Part shown: positions 33,405-35,869 of the stretch, piece by piece
Numbering within the stretch: the first letter of the stretch is position 1
Layout of the letters: each line of letters starts with the position of its first letter
Assembly: GCA_046496815.1 (NCBI GenBank)
Contig: JAWOGN010000010.1
Coordinates: 1 to 35,869 of the forward strand
Source: JAWOGN01 sp046496815
Lineage (GTDB): Bacteria > Desulfobacterota > DSM-4660 > Desulfatiglandales > Desulfatiglandaceae
Direction of reading: 5' to 3'
DNA length: 35,869 bases
Translations under genes and position numbers: made by a program
Notes under the pieces: model-generated
The model's input: only the letters and a program-made list of their open reading frames with translations
Databases searched by the model: none
Told to the model about the DNA's origin: nothing

Positions 33405-34885
33405 TGAGCGCACAAACCAACCAAAGGGTCAATCAAACTGCTCGGTTTTCCATCCTTTCAGAGGACCAGAAAAAAAGAATCTTTGAAGGAATGGTCGAAA
33501 CCCTGCGAAATACGGGGGTCCACCTTCATCACGAGGAAGCCCGTGCGCTGCTCAGAGAGCACGGTGCCTTGGTTGACGGTGTGTCCGTCAAAATACCTCA
33601 AAACCTTGTCATGGATGCACTCTCCACCGTTCCACCCGTCACCGTTGTTCAAAGCTGGGACGGCTCCAGAAAAACGCGTATCGAGAAAAACCAGGTCCTG
33701 TTCGGTCCCGGGCCCACCCCTCCCAACTTCACCGATCCCGATACGCTCGAAAGGCGCAAGTACCTCAAGAGGGATGCTTCACTGGTCGCGCGTGTGTGTG
33801 AGGCCCTTCCAAACATCGAATTTGTTCAGTCCCTCGGCACCATTAGTGATGTGACGATATCCCTGGCGGATGCGTACGAATTTGCAGAAATGATCCAGAA
33901 CACGACCAAACCCATTCTGTCCTGGTCCTACTCAACTGAAACATGCCGAGACATTCATCACATCGCCATCGCTATGGCAGGTGGGGAAGACAAATTCAAA
34001 GCGTGTCCGAATTATGTGTTTTATGGAGAACCCATCTCGCCGCTTCAAAGCGACTTCCATGCGATGGACAAAGCGATGTACTGCGCAAAACATCGTATCC
34101 CTCAAGTGTACACCCCTTGCTGCATCGGCGGCGGCACAGTCCCGGCGACCCATGCCGGCCAGCTCGTATGCGCGTTTTCGGAGTCCATGCTGGGTGTCAT
34201 CGTCTCTCAACTCATCAATCCCGGAACCTGTGTAATTATCGGTGGCGTCCAGTCCATTCTCGACATGCAATATTCCGTATATTCATACGGTGCACCTGAA
34301 TTGAGTCTGTTGAGTGCCGCCCTTACTGAAATGGCCCAATACGTAGGCTTGCCCATGTTCTCCACCGCGGGATGCACCGACACGAAGATTTTGGACCCAC
34401 AGGGCGCGATTGAATCCGCCACCTCAATCCACTCCGCTATGCTCAGCGGTGCAAATTTCATCCACGATGTGGGGTACTTTGAATCTGGAATGACGGGATC
34501 GGTCCTACAGCTCGTCATGGCGGATGAGCAAATCGGGATGAGCCATGCGGTGGCAAAAGGTATCGAAGTCAATGAGGACACCCTGGCCGTAGAGGAAATT
34601 TGCAGTGTCGGCCCGGGCGGCAATTATCTCGACTTGGATCATACCAAAAAGCACCTCCCATCTCATTGGAAACCAACGCTCATGGATCGTCAAAGTTACG
34701 AGGAGTGGGAACAGCAGGGCACAAAAACCATGCGGGACAGGGTGATTGACAAGACACGAGAGATCATCGCGAATTTCGAAGGACCCATATCAAAGGTCCC
34801 GGAGGCGCCAAAACAAAGAATCGCCGAGATTCTGAAGGCCGCCGAAGAACGAGAGGCAAAAAAGGCAGCCGCCGAAAACAAGTAG
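33404..34885 (+). CDS. MttB-superfamily methyltransferase, non-pyrrolysine (copy 5)
   Basis: A 493-aa MTTB-family protein, translationally coupled to copy 4 (TGATG). AAGGAGG lies inside the end of the upstream gene. Landmarks: LSEDQKKRIFEGMVETL near 18, VLFGPGPTPPNFTD near 98, YGEPISPLQSD near 207, TPCCIGGGTVPATHAGQ near 237 and VGPGGNYLDLDHTKKHL near 405. The pyrrolysine-equivalent site is AGCTDTKILDPQGA with C324 (TGC at 34373). A charged, alanine-rich C-terminal helix (about 470-493) extends beyond the other copies. It ends the rightward methyltransferase group. Confidence 0.92.
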   Translation: MSAQTNQRVNQTARFSILSEDQKKRIFEGMVETLRNTGVHLHHEEARALLREHGALVDGVSVKIPQNLVMDALSTVPPVTVVQSWDGSRKTRIEKNQVLFGPGPTPPNFTDPDTLERRKYLKRDASLVARVCEALPNIEFVQSLGTISDVTISLADAYEFAEMIQNTTKPILSWSYSTETCRDIHHIAIAMAGGEDKFKACPNYVFYGEPISPLQSDFHAMDKAMYCAKHRIPQVYTPCCIGGGTVPATHAGQLVCAFSESMLGVIVSQLINPGTCVIIGGVQSILDMQYSVYSYGAPELSLLSAALTEMAQYVGLPMFSTAGCTDTKILDPQGAIESATSIHSAMLSGANFIHDVGYFESGMTGSVLQLVMADEQIGMSHAVAKGIEVNEDTLAVEEICSVGPGGNYLDLDHTKKHLPSHWKPTLMDRQSYEEWEQQGTKTMRDRVIDKTREIIANFEGPISKVPEAPKQRIAEILKAAEEREAKKAAAENK

Positions 34886-34904
34886 GTCTGCTTACGTTCG
34901 GAAA

Positions 34905-34976
34905 AGCCGCCCCCGAGAAATCTTGTGAAGGGGAAGGGGGCTGATCCCTGGATGCTGGACCCACACCGGCAGGGAT
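34905..34976. terminator. Tandem hairpins in the convergent gap
   Basis: Between MttB copy 5 (+) and the GcvT/SoxG-like gene (-) lie a CCCCC/GGGGG stem flanked by AG/CT (34905-34942) and a 7-bp ATCCCTG/CAGGGAT repeat (34944-34976). Neither has a T-run, so they are weak or factor-dependent terminator candidates for either strand. Confidence 0.35.
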
Positions 34977-34983
34977 GCGGTCT

Positions 34984-35634
34984 CTATGTGGATTTCCCCG
35001 CTAGCCAATGAGTCACGACGTTTTCACCGGCCGGACGGAGTCCCCATTCAGCGCCTGCGCTAAGGATCCCTTCGGTCATACTCTCCCCGTACCCCCTGGA
35101 ACAGGTGAAAAGAACGGCAGCGCCTTCATCCTCTTTCGCCGCGCATACGACCTGGCAGGGGACATGCAGAATTGGACCTTGAAGCAAGAATGGCGCCTTT
35201 CGCTTGGGAGAAAAAAAATCCAGAGCGCTTACCTTTTCCATAACGGAAAATACGTGCTTCCCCAAAATCGCTAAAAGCAACGTGGCGTCGGTTGTCTCCG
35301 TATATGCGGACTCCCCCGGGACTTGCGGACTCGTCTCGCAAAGATGCCAACAGGCTGCCTGGGTTCGATTCATCCGGTTGATGAGAATACCGTTTTGAAA
35401 CGCACACTGCCCCGGGGTTTCCGGTATGCTCAGGCCCCAGGGTCGAAATTGCGAAAGATCGATATCTTGCACATCCCATTTCGCACTGTGGCTCAAATCG
35501 ATCAAATGCGGGCCTTTACCCTCGCTCTCATATTCGAGGGTGACGTCCCATCCATCCCGCAGTTCCGTGGGAGCGGGTGCGGCGTCAGGGGGGATCTGCC
35601 GGCCCACAGGATACGACGAAATAAGCATAGACAT
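34984..35634 (-). CDS. Sarcosine oxidase gamma-subunit/GcvT-like protein
   Basis: A 216-aa protein from the ATG at 35634, with GGAG just upstream; another ATG two codons later is equally possible. It resembles the short GcvT-fold gamma subunits of heterotetrameric sarcosine oxidase: PHLIDLSHSAKWDV near 41-54, TTDATLLLAILGKHVFSVME near 112-131 followed by ALDFFSP, and CSRGYGESMTEGIL near 177-190. In that complex the subunit helps channel the methylene group, without known catalysis by itself. Partner subunits would be upstream on this strand, beyond the window. It fits the amine-demethylation theme. Sequence similarity is judged by eye and is moderate. Confidence 0.55.
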   Translation of the reverse strand: MSMLISSYPVGRQIPPDAAPAPTELRDGWDVTLEYESEGKGPHLIDLSHSAKWDVQDIDLSQFRPWGLSIPETPGQCAFQNGILINRMNRTQAACWHLCETSPQVPGESAYTETTDATLLLAILGKHVFSVMEKVSALDFFSPKRKAPFLLQGPILHVPCQVVCAAKEDEGAAVLFTCSRGYGESMTEGILSAGAEWGLRPAGENVVTHWLAGKST

Positions 35635-35759
35635 CGGCTCCGGCGCCAACAGGCCGTTTGAGAATTATGGGGACGGCTACCGAATAATATTCAGCATGAA
35701 CAGGACGTCCACAGGCTCGGACGCCATAAGGCAGGCGCAATTCCTGGCAGATCGCGTGT

Positions 35760-35869
35760 GGGGGCGCCCCGGCCAGCGGCCCGGGGTCCTGCCCCGCCGC
35801 CAGGGCGCTATCGACCGCATCCGCCGCCGCCCGGGCCTCGCCGTCACAGCGCGCCACGATGGCGTTGCA
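35760..35869 (-). pseudogene. GC-rich fragment resembling an amidase-signature N-terminus; probable chimeric or foreign end
   Basis: Read from base 35869 on the minus strand, the frame encodes CNAIVARCDGEARAAADAVD and then SALAAGQDPGPLAGAP, very like the region just before the KD catalytic motif of amidase-signature proteins. The expected GVPxxxKD continuation does not follow; instead the frame runs into unrelated sequence and stops at about 35585. Base composition jumps to roughly four-fifths G+C only within these ~110 bp. This looks like a junction between unrelated sequences. Confidence 0.55.

Noticed and set aside
15027..34885. In-frame amber codons decoded as pyrrolysine in the MttB homologues
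   Set aside because: All five genes are continuous, full length (482-493 aa) and have Cys or Leu codons at the pyrrolysine site.
1..35869. tRNA or rRNA genes
   Set aside because: No cloverleaf with a conserved T-arm or rRNA-like segment was recognised in the intergenic regions; a dedicated scan was not possible.

Overview
The window looks like chromosomal DNA from an anaerobic, probably sulfate-reducing bacterium of the Desulfobacterota. This is inferred from gene content, not measured. The indicators are several non-pyrrolysine MttB-type methyltransferases with a cobalamin protein and a pterin-dependent methyltransferase, a tungsten-type aldehyde:ferredoxin oxidoreductase, a tandem PilZ protein, and short palindromic repeats typical of environmental genomes of this group. 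No rRNA, tRNA, CRISPR array or transposase was seen.

Layout. 0-6.7 kb (+): the 3' part of an M20 amidohydrolase gene, then a complete peptide/opine-type ABC importer with separate ATPases. 6.8-8.3 kb: a DUF99 gene (+) converging on a lone ParA-type ATPase (-). 8.6-11.9 kb (+): aldehyde:ferredoxin oxidoreductase plus a DAO-family FAD oxidoreductase. 11.9-13.5 kb: a repeat-bearing segment with a 66-aa protein and a tandem PilZ protein (-). 13.8-23.3 kb (-): a second importer (Tat-type binding protein, permease with a ~120-residue insertion, second permease, fused double ATPase), then an MttB homologue and a PLP sulfur-amino-acid enzyme. 23.8-34.9 kb (+): two MttB homologues, a nitrilase-superfamily amidase, a HyuA-like ASKHA protein, a methyl-pterin methyltransferase, a corrinoid protein and two more MttB homologues. 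35-35.9 kb (-): a sarcosine-oxidase-gamma/GcvT-like protein, then a short very GC-rich amidase fragment at the very end that looks foreign or chimeric.

How the genes may work together (inference): two ABC importers bring in methylated amines, betaines or N-methyl amides. MttB-type enzymes move methyl groups onto the corrinoid protein, and the pterin-dependent enzyme passes them to tetrahydrofolate for the Wood-Ljungdahl pathway. Amidase, M20 and HyuA-like proteins may open amide or cyclic-amide precursors. The FAD enzyme may oxidise secondary N-methyl groups, and the aldehyde oxidoreductase may remove the aldehyde formed. No corrinoid reductive activator (RamA/RACo type) is visible, so it must lie elsewhere.

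Most notable observations: (i) four of the five MttB homologues carry Cys, and one Leu, at the position that is pyrrolysine in archaeal MttB; (ii) the second importer has a leader with a strong promoter and a textbook intrinsic terminator just upstream of the binding-protein ribosome binding site, suggesting riboswitch-like or attenuation control; (iii) its DppB-type permease has a large insertion; (iv) the last ~110 bp look chimeric.
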